Of a stretch of DNA of 64,000 nucleotides, positions 8,701 to 17,129 are shown piece after piece. Source of the DNA: UBA7803 sp034522075. Its GTDB lineage: Bacteria > Pseudomonadota > Gammaproteobacteria > Pseudomonadales > Azotimanducaceae. Positions within the stretch are counted from its first letter, which is position 1. Each line of letters opens with the position of its first letter. The position numbers and the translations under genes are program-made. The DNA lies in NCBI GenBank assembly GCA_034522075.1, contig JAXHLO010000012.1:1-64000 (forward strand), written 5' to 3'. Under the pieces are notes generated by a model. The model was not told the origin of the DNA, made no database searches, and saw nothing but the letters and a program-made list of their open reading frames with translations.

Positions 8701-8969
8701 AGGGCCTTTAAAACCGAGGGCGCGCTGGAGACGTCAGCCTGGCGCCGTGCCGTTGCCGTCCCCCGAGTTTAGCCGATGGTCAGCCTGGCGCCCGCTGCGG
8801 CGGCACCGGCGATCGGCGTCAGGGTCAACGGACCATGGTGAGCTACCGGGGAGTATTGAGCAATGACTCGACCGCCGTGGAATCTCCGGCAATCGGTGGC
8901 GGGGGACTGGAGATCGGCATCCCGGTAGAATCCGGGCCTGCATGAAGGGCATTCCACGGGGAGACGCAT

Positions 8970-9836
8970 ATGAAGACCGCAGTGGTCACGGGTACCAGTT
9001 CGGGTATTGGTCTGGCTACGAGTCTGCACCTCGCGCGTAACGGCTACCGGGTCTTTGCCGGTATGCGCAACACGGCGAAGGACGGTGAACTGAACGCCGC
9101 CGTGCAGGCCGAATCGCTGCCCGTCGAGGTGGTGGAGCTCGACGTCTGCAGCAGCGATTCGGTGGCTGCGGCGTTCCACACCATCCGCCGCACCGGCGCC
9201 GTGGACGTGCTGGTCAACAACGCCGGCATCGGCGGTGCTTCACCCCTCGAGATCACCCCCGAAGACGAACACCGGCAGATGTTCGAGACCAACTATTTCG
9301 GTGCCGTGCGCTGTATTCAGGCGGTCCTGCCGGAGATGCGCGAACGGGGCACGGGCTGCATCGTCAATGTCACTTCGGCCGTCGGCCTGCAGGCGACGCC
9401 CAATCAGATCGCCTATTCGGCCTCCAAGTGGGCGCTGGAATGTCTGGGCGAGGCGCTGGCCCACGAGTTGTACCGCTTCGGCGTCCGGGTAGTAAACGTG
9501 GAGCCCGGCGTGGTTCTGACCAACATCTTCGAGAACTCCGCACCGCACACGCGCTACGACAAGACCTCACCCTATCAGCCGCTCATGCGGCGCAACGGCA
9601 AAGTGTTCGCGGCCGGATTCAAACGCGGCGTACAGCCCCAGGCGGTGGCAGACGTCATCCTGGAGGCCATAGCCACTGAGGAATACCGCCTGCGCTGGCC
9701 GGTGGGCGCCGATGCCGAAGGTTTCATGGCGGCCCGACAGACGGTCCCCGCGGAGGCCTGGGTCGCCATGGGCGCCGACCTGTCGGATACGGAGTACAAC
9801 GCGCGCTTTGCCGAGTATTTCGGTATCGAGCTGTAA
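8970..9836 (+). CDS. Short-chain dehydrogenase/reductase (SDR)
   Basis: This is a classical SDR of 288 residues. The cofactor motif TGTSSGIG lies at residues 7-14, NNAG follows strand four, and the catalytic Ser/Tyr/Lys set reads as NVTSAVG and YSASKWALE. It uses NAD(P)H to oxidise or reduce an alcohol/ketone; the RN pair after strand two (AGMRN) suggests NADP but is not decisive. SD GGGGAGA lies 5 bases before the ATG. The 269-base gap upstream, shared with the divergent kinase, shows a possible -10 TAGAAT at 8925-8930 but no good -35. The substrate is unknown. Confidence 0.85.
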   Translation: MKTAVVTGTSSGIGLATSLHLARNGYRVFAGMRNTAKDGELNAAVQAESLPVEVVELDVCSSDSVAAAFHTIRRTGAVDVLVNNAGIGGASPLEITPEDEHRQMFETNYFGAVRCIQAVLPEMRERGTGCIVNVTSAVGLQATPNQIAYSASKWALECLGEALAHELYRFGVRVVNVEPGVVLTNIFENSAPHTRYDKTSPYQPLMRRNGKVFAAGFKRGVQPQAVADVILEAIATEEYRLRWPVGADAEGFMAARQTVPAEAWVAMGADLSDTEYNARFAEYFGIEL

Positions 9837-9850
9837 GTCCGGCCGGCGCG

Positions 9851-10201
9851 CTAGCCCAGCGGGATGAATAGACACTCCCGCGGCGCGCCGTCCACCGCCC
9901 GACTCTTGTGCCCCTGACCGGAAACGTCTTCGGCGAGCAGGATGTCGCCTGGACCCAACCGGCGGACCGTGCCGTCGCCGATCTCGATGTCCACGCTGCC
10001 TTTGAGGTTGATGACGAACTGACGCCGCGGTGCGTTGTGGAAGTCCAGGTCGTAGTCGCCGTCTACTGCCCGGAACATGACGCCCCGGGCGGGGAACATG
10101 GCTGAGATCCGGCCCAGGGGCCCGCGCTCGGTAAACTCGATGGGTAGATCCTCGAAGTGGGATTGTCCGTCGTCGCCCGTATACACCCGCAGAATCTGCA
10201 T
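9851..10201 (-). CDS. Small cupin-domain protein
   Basis: This 116-residue protein has one cupin barrel. Motif 1 is FHNAPRRQFVINLKGSVDIEIGDG-like (residues about 55-78) and motif 2 is the LGPGDILLAEDVSGQGH segment (83-99), with a His in each motif available for a metal. Such proteins range from isomerases to small-molecule sensors. No reaction can be assigned. It is convergent with the SDR gene, 14 bases apart. Confidence 0.75.
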   Translation of the reverse strand: MQILRVYTGDDGQSHFEDLPIEFTERGPLGRISAMFPARGVMFRAVDGDYDLDFHNAPRRQFVINLKGSVDIEIGDGTVRRLGPGDILLAEDVSGQGHKSRAVDGAPRECLFIPLG

Positions 10202-10286
10202 GCTTGCCTCGTCGATGGCCTCACTGGCAGCGCCATGCTACCCCATTACCGGCTGCCGCCAAGGGGCCGCACCGCAGCCGGGGTTG

Positions 10287-11369
10287 TCAGGAGGCCGCTG
10301 CGTACACCGGCGGGTGGACCCGATTGCGGCCGGCGCCTTTGGCCTCGTAGAGGGCTTCGTCCGCGCGGCGCAACCAGTCGTCGACGCTCTCGTTTTCGCA
10401 GCACTCCGCAACACCGATGCTCACCGTTACCGGTTGCTCCTGCAGCAGTGGGGCCTGCTCGATGAGATCGCGCAGACTTTCCGCGAAAGACATGCCGTTG
10501 GCGAGGGAGGTGTTGCGCAACAGCACGGCGAACTCCTCACCGCCGAGGCGGAACAGGGAATCCACCCCGCGGATGCGATTCTGGACGGTGGACACCAGAT
10601 TGCGCAGCACCTGATCGCCGGCTTCGTGGCCCAGCTTGTCATTGACCTTCTTGAAGTAATCCAGGTCGAAGCACGCCAGGCTGGCTGGATGGCCATGGCG
10701 CTGCAAATCCTCCACGGCCTGTTGCAGAAGGCTGGCCATCTGCCGGCGGTTGAGCGCGCCGGTAAGCGGGTCGCGAAAGGCGAGCTCCGTGAGCCGTGTC
10801 TGCAATTCGCCGAACAGCCCAACGATCAGGTCGCAGAAGAAGCACACCATGACCAGGGTAATGGCAAATCGTGTGGCCACGTCCACCGGCAGAAACAGGA
10901 AGGCAGTCGGCAGGAGCACGGCCAGCGAGACACTGATGAGAATTCTGGCTTCCCAGCGTGACGCTACGAACAGCACGGAGAGACAGGCAGGGTAGCTCCA
11001 ATATGACGCGCTGACACCGAGAGTGGCCATGGCGTAGATGAGTGCGGCCAGAATGAGCCCGTAGTAGACCCAGATGGGTATGCAGATTCTGCCCCTGCGA
11101 TGGATGGCGACGGCGTTGATCAGGGCTATCGCCGTGACCAGGGCGAGAAAGGCGCTGACCAGGAATCGGCCGGTGGCCAGGCTGTAGAGACCGAATGGCA
11201 CCAGAAAAGGCACAGCCCCCCAGGCAAGATACATCACATTGCGTTTGCGGAAGCCCCGCAGGTAATCGGGGTCGCGGTGCTGGTCGGTTGGCGTACTGTT
11301 CACTATGGCGCGTGGATTCCGGTTTGCCGCCCAAATCCGGCCGGAAATCGGCGTTTGATCGATAAGCAT
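10287..11369 (-). CDS. Membrane diguanylate cyclase (GGDEF domain)
   Basis: Residues about 40-190 form several hydrophobic segments, probably five or six membrane helices. The C-terminal half is a GGDEF domain with the active-site motif RLGGEEFAVLL and an intact inhibitory I-site RGVD five residues before it. This predicts synthesis of cyclic di-GMP from two GTP with product feedback. The segment FRDPLTGALNRR marks the domain start. The N-terminal membrane part is likely a sensor but I cannot name its type. The gene is divergent from the hybrid histidine kinase gene, with 139 bases between. An earlier or later start remains possible. Confidence 0.88.
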   Translation of the reverse strand: MLIDQTPISGRIWAANRNPRAIVNSTPTDQHRDPDYLRGFRKRNVMYLAWGAVPFLVPFGLYSLATGRFLVSAFLALVTAIALINAVAIHRRGRICIPIWVYYGLILAALIYAMATLGVSASYWSYPACLSVLFVASRWEARILISVSLAVLLPTAFLFLPVDVATRFAITLVMVCFFCDLIVGLFGELQTRLTELAFRDPLTGALNRRQMASLLQQAVEDLQRHGHPASLACFDLDYFKKVNDKLGHEAGDQVLRNLVSTVQNRIRGVDSLFRLGGEEFAVLLRNTSLANGMSFAESLRDLIEQAPLLQEQPVTVSIGVAECCENESVDDWLRRADEALYEAKGAGRNRVHPPVYAAAS

Positions 11370-11508
11370 AGATCATGGTCGAGCCAGCGTTGGAGACGCA
11401 CGTCATGATGCGGTTCAAACCATGCGGCGCGGCGGGCTTGGCAGCCCTAGATGCTCCGGCGTAGAGTGAGCTACCGACCCCCAGGGGCCGCCGCAGGCAG
11501 GGTCAGCA

Positions 11509-13401
11509 ATGGCAGATTCGGATATCTCCGGCCGCGACGATCTCTTCGCCCTGGCGCTCGATCTGGCGCCGTCAGCCATTGTCGTAGTGGATCAGGACGG
11601 CCGCATCGTGCTGATCAACAAGGAAAGCGAGCGCCTGTTCGGCTACCCGCGTGACGAACTGCTCGGCGAGCACGTGGAGCGGCTCGTGCCGGAGCGGTTT
11701 CGCGCTACCCATCCCGAACGCCGGGCGCACTTCCTGGATGCCCCGGAAGCGCGGCCCATGGGCCGAGGCCGCGAGCTGTATGCGCTGCGCAAAGACGGCG
11801 GCGAGGTACCGGTAGAGATCGGGCTCAATCCGGTAACCACCCGCGACGGCACCCTGGTCGTCACCTCGGTACTCGATCTCAGTGAACGGCGGCGCGCCGA
11901 AGCGCGTTTCCGCGCCGCGGTGGAATCTTCGCCCAGCGGTGTCCTCATGGTCGATGCGGGCGGCACCATCGTGCTGGCCAATCGGGAAGCCGAGCGCACC
12001 TTCGGCTACGACGACGATGAGTTGCTGGGTATGTCCATCGATCGGCTGGTGCCGCAGCGCTTCTCTGCAGAGCATCCTGGCCACCGTCAGAGCTATCTGC
12101 ACGATCCGGAGGCCCGGCCCATGGGCACCGGCCGGGAACTCTACGGCGTGCGCAAGGACGGCGCGGAAATTCCCGTCGAGGTGGGGCTCACGCCCATCAC
12201 CACCGGTGAAGGCACCTTCGTGCTGGCCTCGGTGGTGGACATTTCCCTGCGCCGCGGAATGGAGGACCAGCTACGCGAAGCCCAGCGTCTTGAGACGGTG
12301 GGCGCTCTCGCCAGCGGTGTCGCCCACGATTTCAACAACGTGCTGCTGGCCATTCTCGGTTACTCGGAGCTGGTGCTGGAGGATGCAGACCTGAACCCCG
12401 CCCTGCGCGACGACATGAGCCAGATTGTCCGCGCCGCCGAGCGGGGCCGTCACGTGGTGGAGCGGATGCTGGCCATCGGCCGGCAGCGGCGTTCCGAGGC
12501 TGCCGTGACCGATCTGCACGGGCCGGTCGGCGAGGCCCTGGAACTGCTGCAGGCCTCCCTGTTGAAGTCGGCGGACGTGAGAGTTCATTTGGATACCGCC
12601 GCACCAGCCGTGCTCTGCGACAGCACGCAACTGCATCAGATCGTTATGAACCTGGTCTCCAATGCGGCGCATGCCATGCCCGGTGCCGGCGGCGTCCTGG
12701 ACGTCAGTGTGGTGCCGTTTCATGCCGACGCCGAAGCCGTCGCCGTGCATCCGGGGCTGCAGCCGGGGCTCTATGCGCGCTTGACCATTGCCGACAACGG
12801 GGTCGGCATTCCCGCGGATATGCAGGAGCGGGTCTTCAGCCCCTTCGTTACCTCGCGGGCCTCGGGGGAAGGCACGGGGCTGGGCCTGTGGCTGGTCCGG
12901 GAGACGGTGCAGAGCCTGCGCGGCATCATCGAGCTGAAAAGCCGGGAGGGCGAAGGCACCACGTTCGACATATTCCTGCCGGCCGCCCACGCCGGCCAGG
13001 AGGTCGACGCAGGGTCTTCTGCCGGCGCTGGGGACAACGGCCGGCCGAACATCGTCTACGTGGAAGACGAAGCCACGCTGGCAGAGCTCGGCCGCCGCCG
13101 TCTGGAGGCCGCCGGATTCCAGGTCACGGCTTTCACTTCCAGCGTGCGCGCGCTGGAGGATATCCGCTCGCGCCCGCAGCACTTCGACCTGCTGGTGACC
13201 GACAACACCATGCCGCGGCTCTCCGGTATGGACCTGGCCCAGGAAGTGGTGCGCATCCGGCCCGGCCTGCCGGTACTGATGGTTTCCGGTCTGGCCAACG
13301 TCCGCGTTGAGGACCTGCCGGATTGCATCACCCGCGTGCTGCAGAAGCCGCACACCTCCGAGGAACTGGTGAGCGCGGCCCGGGAGCTGCTGGAGCGTTG
13401 A
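11509..13401 (+). CDS. Cytoplasmic hybrid sensor histidine kinase, PAS-PAS-HisKA-HATPase-REC
   Basis: Domain order is clear. PAS1 (about residues 7-125) and PAS2 (about 135-250) are very similar to each other (shared EARPMGxGRELY and RKDGxExPVE). HisKA has the H-box ASGVAHDFNN, with His at residue 273. The ATPase has N-box NLVSNAAHAMPG, G1 ADNGVGIP and G2 GEGTGLGL. The receiver at about 508-630 has the phospho-acceptor Asp in LLVTDNTMP (residue 565). No membrane helix is seen, so it senses an internal signal. No separate response regulator or Hpt gene is adjacent. The divergent diguanylate cyclase may share its control region. Confidence 0.92.
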   Translation: MADSDISGRDDLFALALDLAPSAIVVVDQDGRIVLINKESERLFGYPRDELLGEHVERLVPERFRATHPERRAHFLDAPEARPMGRGRELYALRKDGGEVPVEIGLNPVTTRDGTLVVTSVLDLSERRRAEARFRAAVESSPSGVLMVDAGGTIVLANREAERTFGYDDDELLGMSIDRLVPQRFSAEHPGHRQSYLHDPEARPMGTGRELYGVRKDGAEIPVEVGLTPITTGEGTFVLASVVDISLRRGMEDQLREAQRLETVGALASGVAHDFNNVLLAILGYSELVLEDADLNPALRDDMSQIVRAAERGRHVVERMLAIGRQRRSEAAVTDLHGPVGEALELLQASLLKSADVRVHLDTAAPAVLCDSTQLHQIVMNLVSNAAHAMPGAGGVLDVSVVPFHADAEAVAVHPGLQPGLYARLTIADNGVGIPADMQERVFSPFVTSRASGEGTGLGLWLVRETVQSLRGIIELKSREGEGTTFDIFLPAAHAGQEVDAGSSAGAGDNGRPNIVYVEDEATLAELGRRRLEAAGFQVTAFTSSVRALEDIRSRPQHFDLLVTDNTMPRLSGMDLAQEVVRIRPGLPVLMVSGLANVRVEDLPDCITRVLQKPHTSEELVSAARELLER

Positions 13402-13484
13402 GCGGGTCCGAATGATTACCGCGCAATCTGGGCGCGGCCCGGCAAGTCCGTTATTCTCACCGTACCCCGCCCCAGGACTTCAAT

Positions 13485-13979
13485 ATGGCCAGAACCGTCG
13501 TCGATCTCGATAACCTGCCTGCCGTAGCCGCCCCCGGCCGCATCGCCATTCTCCAGTCCAAGTGGTATCCGGAGATCGTTGGCAGTATGGCGTCGGTGTG
13601 CGCGCGGGTGCTCGAATCGGCGGGTTATCGGCGCATCGAGTCACATGTCCTGCCGGGCTCGCTGGAGCTGCCGCTGGCGGCGGCCGACCTGCTGGCCACC
13701 GACCGAGCCGGTGATCTGGATGCGGTGATCTGCTTCGGCGTCATCGTCAAGGGCGAGACCCTGCACTTCGAGATGATCACCCACGAATGCATGCGCGGCC
13801 TCGGCGCCGTGAGCCTGGAATTTCGTCGGCCGGTGGTGGTGGAAGTGCTGCCGGTGCTGGATATCGAACATGCGCGGGCCCGGGCTGCCGACGACGAGTA
13901 CAACAAGGGTTACGAAGCCGCCGCTGCAGCCATCGAGATGATTCACTGGCGTCAGACGACGCTGGGACCAGCCGGCTAA
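13485..13979 (+). CDS. ribH: 6,7-dimethyl-8-ribityllumazine synthase
   Basis: Lumazine synthase condenses the ribulose-phosphate-derived butanone with the pyrimidine intermediate in the penultimate step of riboflavin synthesis. The 164-residue length is normal. Seen motifs are SKWYPEIVGSM near residue 25, PGSLELPLAA near 58-67, and FGVIVKGETLHFE near 85-97, whose His is the expected catalytic residue. It stands apart from other rib genes here. The TAA overlaps by two bases the TAG of convergent smpB. Sequence around the active site (KGETLHFEM) differs from E. coli RibH but fits the wider family. Confidence 0.88.
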   Translation: MARTVVDLDNLPAVAAPGRIAILQSKWYPEIVGSMASVCARVLESAGYRRIESHVLPGSLELPLAAADLLATDRAGDLDAVICFGVIVKGETLHFEMITHECMRGLGAVSLEFRRPVVVEVLPVLDIEHARARAADDEYNKGYEAAAAAIEMIHWRQTTLGPAG

Positions 13980-14452
13980 CCGGTCTGCTTCATGATGCGC
14001 TCTTTCTGCCGCTGCCACTCGCGGGCTTTCTCCGTGGCGCGTTTGTCGTGCTGCTTCTTGCCCTTGGCCAGGGCTACCTCGCATTTGACCCGCTGACCTT
14101 TCCAGTACAGCGCGGTGGCGACGCAGGTAAAGCCCTTCTGCTGGGTGGCCACGTAGATCCGGTGAATCTCGCGGGCGTGCAGTAACAGCTTGCGGGTGCG
14201 CTGGGGGTCCGGCACCACGTGGCTCGATGCGCTGGCCAGCGGTGTGATGTTGGCGCCCAGCAGCCAGGCTTCACCGTCTTTGATCAGCACATAGGAGTCG
14301 ACGAGCTGCGCTTTACCTTGCCGCAGACTCTTGACCTCCCAGCCCTCCAGCGCAAGGCCGGCTTCGAACTTTTCTTCGAGCAGGTAGTCGTGGCGCGCGC
14401 GCTTGTTCAGCGCGATCGTCGAAGAGGCGGCCTTGGGTTTGCTTTTCGTCAT
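13976..14452 (-). CDS. smpB: SsrA-binding protein SmpB
   Basis: SmpB escorts tmRNA to stalled ribosomes for trans-translation. The 158-residue product has the family core: RHDYLLEEKFEAGLALEGWE near residues 18-37, VKSLRQGKAQLVDSYV, and the basic C-terminal tail KRATEKAREWQRQKERIM, which enters the A site. The ATG at 14452 gives the standard N-terminus MTKSK; the open frame upstream is not supported. No tmRNA gene (ssrA) was recognised next to it. The end is convergent and overlaps ribH by 4 bases. Confidence 0.95.
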   Translation of the reverse strand: MTKSKPKAASSTIALNKRARHDYLLEEKFEAGLALEGWEVKSLRQGKAQLVDSYVLIKDGEAWLLGANITPLASASSHVVPDPQRTRKLLLHAREIHRIYVATQQKGFTCVATALYWKGQRVKCEVALAKGKKQHDKRATEKAREWQRQKERIMKQTG

Positions 14453-14534
14453 GGGCGAATTATAGAGGTGAAGCTTGTGGCGGTTATAGCGTTGCGCCAA
14501 AATGCCCCGCCAACACAGGCTGCCCGGGGGTTTA

Positions 14535-15896
14535 ATGGCTGTCAGCACCGAGTCCCGCCATGGGATGTGGTCCAGCCGGTGGCTGTTCATACTCGCCGCG
14601 GCCGGCTCCGCCGTCGGTCTCGGCAATATCTGGAAGTTTCCCTACATCGCCGGAGAGAATGGCGGCGGTGCCTTCGTCATCATCTATCTGGCCTGTGTGG
14701 CCTTCGTCGGCCTGCCCATCATGATGGCCGAGGTCATGCTCGGCCGCGAAGGCCGGCAAAGCCCCATCAACACCATGCGCGCGCTGGTGCAGCAGCACCA
14801 CCGCAACCCGGCCTGGGTCCTGATCGGCTGGATGGGCGTGCTCGCCGGGTTTCTCATATTGTCCTACTACACGGTGATCGCCGGCTGGGCGCTGTACTAC
14901 GTCCTGCAGATGGCGCAGGGGACCATGGACGGTGCCTCGGGAGACTTCGCGGCGGCCACGTTCAACGATTTTCTGGCGGATCCCTGGCAACTGGTCTTCT
15001 GGCAGACCGTGTTCATGGCCGCTACGGTTTTCATCATTGCCCGTGGTGTGATCAAGGGCCTCGAGGCCGCGATCCGCTGGTTCATGCCGATTCTTTTCAT
15101 TCTGCTGATGGTGCTGCTGGGCTATTCCGTGACCACCGATGGATTTCAGCAGGGTTTCGACTTCATGTTCGCGCTGAACTGGGAAAATGTCAGCGGTCAG
15201 ACCGTGCTGGTGGCCATGGGGCAGGCATTCTTCACCCTGAGCCTGGGGATGGGCGCCATCATGGCTTATGGCGCATACGTGCCGAGCACCGCCTCCATTG
15301 CCAGCACCGTCGGGTTCATCGCCGTCCTCGATACCACGGTGGCGATAGCGGCGGGCCTGGCGATCTTTCCCATCGTCTTCGCCAATGGTCTGGAGCCGGG
15401 CCAGGGGCCGGGGCTCATGTTCGTCACCATTCCGCTGGCGTTCGGCCAGATGCCGTTGGGTGCTCTGTTCGGTACGCTGTTCTTCGTGCTGGTGAGCTTT
15501 GCGGCCATCACCTCCGCCATCTCCATTTCCGAGCCGGCTCTGGCTTACCTGGTGGAGACCTACAACGCCAAACGCGCGCGGGTGGCCATCTCCCTGGGCG
15601 TCATAAGCTGGGTGCTGGGAATCGGTACGGTGCTGTCCTTCAACGTCTGGGCCGAGGTGCACATCGTCGGCGAGCTGACCTTCTTCGATTTCGTCGACTA
15701 CGTGTCGCAGAACATCATGCTGCCGCTTGGCGGCATGTTGATTGCTCTGTTTGCCGCCTGGGGATTGCCGAAGACCGTCATCGGCAGCCAGCTCGGGCTG
15801 CAGCAACCCTGGGTGAACGTGGTCTGGAAGCTCATCTGCGGCGTGGTCGCGCCGCTGGGCGTCCTGGCCGTTTTCATCGGCACGATTCTGGGATAG
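14535..15896 (+). CDS. Sodium-dependent transporter, NSS/SNF family
   Basis: The N-terminal signature is SRWLFILAAAGSAVGLGNIW at residues 14-33, including the GLGNIWKFPY motif of TM1 that forms the sodium and substrate site. The protein has about 453 residues and 11-12 hydrophobic helices, typical of prokaryotic NSS members (LeuT/MhsT-like) that import amino acids with sodium. I chose ATG 14535, because the in-frame ATG at 14502 would add a non-conserved segment. Substrate specificity cannot be read. ratA begins 9 bases after its stop. Confidence 0.9.
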   Translation: MAVSTESRHGMWSSRWLFILAAAGSAVGLGNIWKFPYIAGENGGGAFVIIYLACVAFVGLPIMMAEVMLGREGRQSPINTMRALVQQHHRNPAWVLIGWMGVLAGFLILSYYTVIAGWALYYVLQMAQGTMDGASGDFAAATFNDFLADPWQLVFWQTVFMAATVFIIARGVIKGLEAAIRWFMPILFILLMVLLGYSVTTDGFQQGFDFMFALNWENVSGQTVLVAMGQAFFTLSLGMGAIMAYGAYVPSTASIASTVGFIAVLDTTVAIAAGLAIFPIVFANGLEPGQGPGLMFVTIPLAFGQMPLGALFGTLFFVLVSFAAITSAISISEPALAYLVETYNAKRARVAISLGVISWVLGIGTVLSFNVWAEVHIVGELTFFDFVDYVSQNIMLPLGGMLIALFAAWGLPKTVIGSQLGLQQPWVNVVWKLICGVVAPLGVLAVFIGTILG

Positions 15897-15905
15897 CGGG
15901 TCGGG

Positions 15906-16355
15906 GTGCCGGTCATTCACCGATCCGCGCTGCTGCCGCTGCCGGTGCACCGGGTGTTCGACGTGGTGAGCGATGTGGCCAGGTACCCGGAGTTTCTGCC
16001 CTGGTGCCGGGACGCCAGGGTTCTCGAGGAAGGCGATGCAGAGCTCGTCGCCGAACTGCAACTCGATGCCCCGGGCATGCGTCAGCGCTTCACCACGCGC
16101 AACGTCATGCGCCCGTTTCAACGTATCGAGCTGCACCTGGTGTCCGGCCCGTTCCGCACCTTCGAGGGTGTGTGGCACTTCAAACGTCTGGGCGGCGATA
16201 TGGGCTGCCGGGTGGAACTGGATCTGCGCTTCGAGCTGTCCGGTGCCCGCGGGCTGATCGGCAATGCCTTTTCCGGCCTGTTCGTCAGCGCTGCGGACCA
16301 GATGGTCGATGCTTTCTGCCGGCGCGCGGCCGAGCTGGACAACGGCCATGCCTGA
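15906..16355 (+). CDS. ratA: RatA-family START-like (SRPBCC) protein
   Basis: The GTG start gives VPVIHRSALLPLPVHRVFDV, matching the family start. The 149 residues contain the coenzyme-Q-binding START-like fold, with VARYPEFLPWCRDARV near residues 20-35. Members were reported in E. coli to block 70S assembly (RatA) and in eukaryotes to bind ubiquinone (COQ10), so the in vivo role is debated. It overlaps the following rnfH by 8 bases, the standard ratA-rnfH (yfjG-yfjF) pair beside smpB. Confidence 0.88.
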   Translation: MPVIHRSALLPLPVHRVFDVVSDVARYPEFLPWCRDARVLEEGDAELVAELQLDAPGMRQRFTTRNVMRPFQRIELHLVSGPFRTFEGVWHFKRLGGDMGCRVELDLRFELSGARGLIGNAFSGLFVSAADQMVDAFCRRAAELDNGHA

Positions 16356-16641
16356 CGGCGTCGCTGTGGAGGTGGTCTATGCGTTGCCGGAGGCGCAGTA
16401 TGTGGAGCGCCTGAGTCTGCCGGCGGGTGCGACGGTGGCCGATGCGCTCGACGCCGTTCGCGGCCGGCCGCCGTTCGATACTCTGGCCCTCGAGCAGATG
16501 CCCGCGGGTATATTCGGTGATCGGGTGGAGCGCGGCCGTTGCCTGCAGCCGGGTGATCGGGTGGAGGTTTACCGGGAACTGATCATCGACCCGCGCGAGG
16601 CCCGGCGCCGGCGCGCGGCCCAGGGGCGGGACGGCGCTTAG
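16348..16641 (+). CDS. RnfH-family ubiquitin-like protein
   Basis: This 97-residue product starts at ATG 16348, inside the end of ratA. Sequence EVVYALPEAQYVERLSLPAG, the FGDRVERGRCLQPGDRVEVY segment and the basic end EARRRRA match the RnfH (UPF0125) family, a beta-grasp ubiquitin-like fold. Despite its name it is not proven to work with the Rnf complex; in proteobacteria it regularly partners RatA. Translational coupling with ratA is likely from the overlap. The stop is 3 bases from that of convergent bamE. Confidence 0.88.
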   Translation: MPDGVAVEVVYALPEAQYVERLSLPAGATVADALDAVRGRPPFDTLALEQMPAGIFGDRVERGRCLQPGDRVEVYRELIIDPREARRRRAAQGRDGA

Positions 16642-16644
16642 CCG

Positions 16645-17052
16645 TCAGAGATTGCGTTCCCCGTCCGACGCCGGATCCGACTCGGCGCTGGCGGTGACCG
16701 GCTCTACCGATTCTTCCTTGGCCGCGGTGGGCGCGTAGTCGCCGGTGAAGTAGGCCAGCACACCATCTTCGAAATACACGCTCACCCGCTTGCGCTCGTT
16801 GTAATAGCCGGGAATCTGCAGGGAGTAGATGTAATCCCAGCGCTCCTCATTGAAGGCGTTGCGGACCACCGGCTCACCCATGACGAATGCCACCTGGCTG
16901 CGCGTCATGCCCGGTTTCAGCCGGTCGATCATCTCCTGCGTGATGACGTTGCCCTGCTGCACGGTGACCTTGTGCACACGGGGCAGGCTGAAGCTGCAGG
17001 CAGCCGTGGCCAGTACCAGGCAGCCGAGCAGAAGAACGGAGAGTGCACGCAT
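16645..17052 (-). CDS. bamE: Outer membrane protein assembly factor BamE (lipoprotein)
   Basis: BamE is an accessory lipoprotein of the BAM complex that folds beta-barrels into the outer membrane. The chosen ATG 17052 gives a short signal peptide and lipobox LATAAC. The SmpA/OmlA domain follows, with QGNVITQEMIDRLKPGMTR and the conserved QVAFVMGEPV near the middle, then DYIYSLQIPG. The C-terminus is an acidic tail. An in-frame ATG at 17094 would add 14 basic residues and spoil the signal. Length is 135 residues, slightly above the E. coli form. Confidence 0.93.
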   Translation of the reverse strand: MRALSVLLLGCLVLATAACSFSLPRVHKVTVQQGNVITQEMIDRLKPGMTRSQVAFVMGEPVVRNAFNEERWDYIYSLQIPGYYNERKRVSVYFEDGVLAYFTGDYAPTAAKEESVEPVTASAESDPASDGERNL

Positions 17053-17129
17053 ATTGCTCACAGTGTCGCGGCAGGAGCGGCGCATGTTAACCACAGGGCA
17101 GCCCGGAAGAAAGGCATGGCCGGCGTTCG

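Noticed and set aside
13976..14535. A tmRNA (ssrA) gene beside smpB
   Set aside because: The gap between smpB and the transporter gene is only about 80 bases and shows no tmRNA ends.
15906..16641. ratA-rnfH as a toxin-antitoxin module of defence interest
   Set aside because: The pair is a conserved housekeeping arrangement next to smpB/bamE across proteobacteria and the antitoxin role of RnfH is not established.
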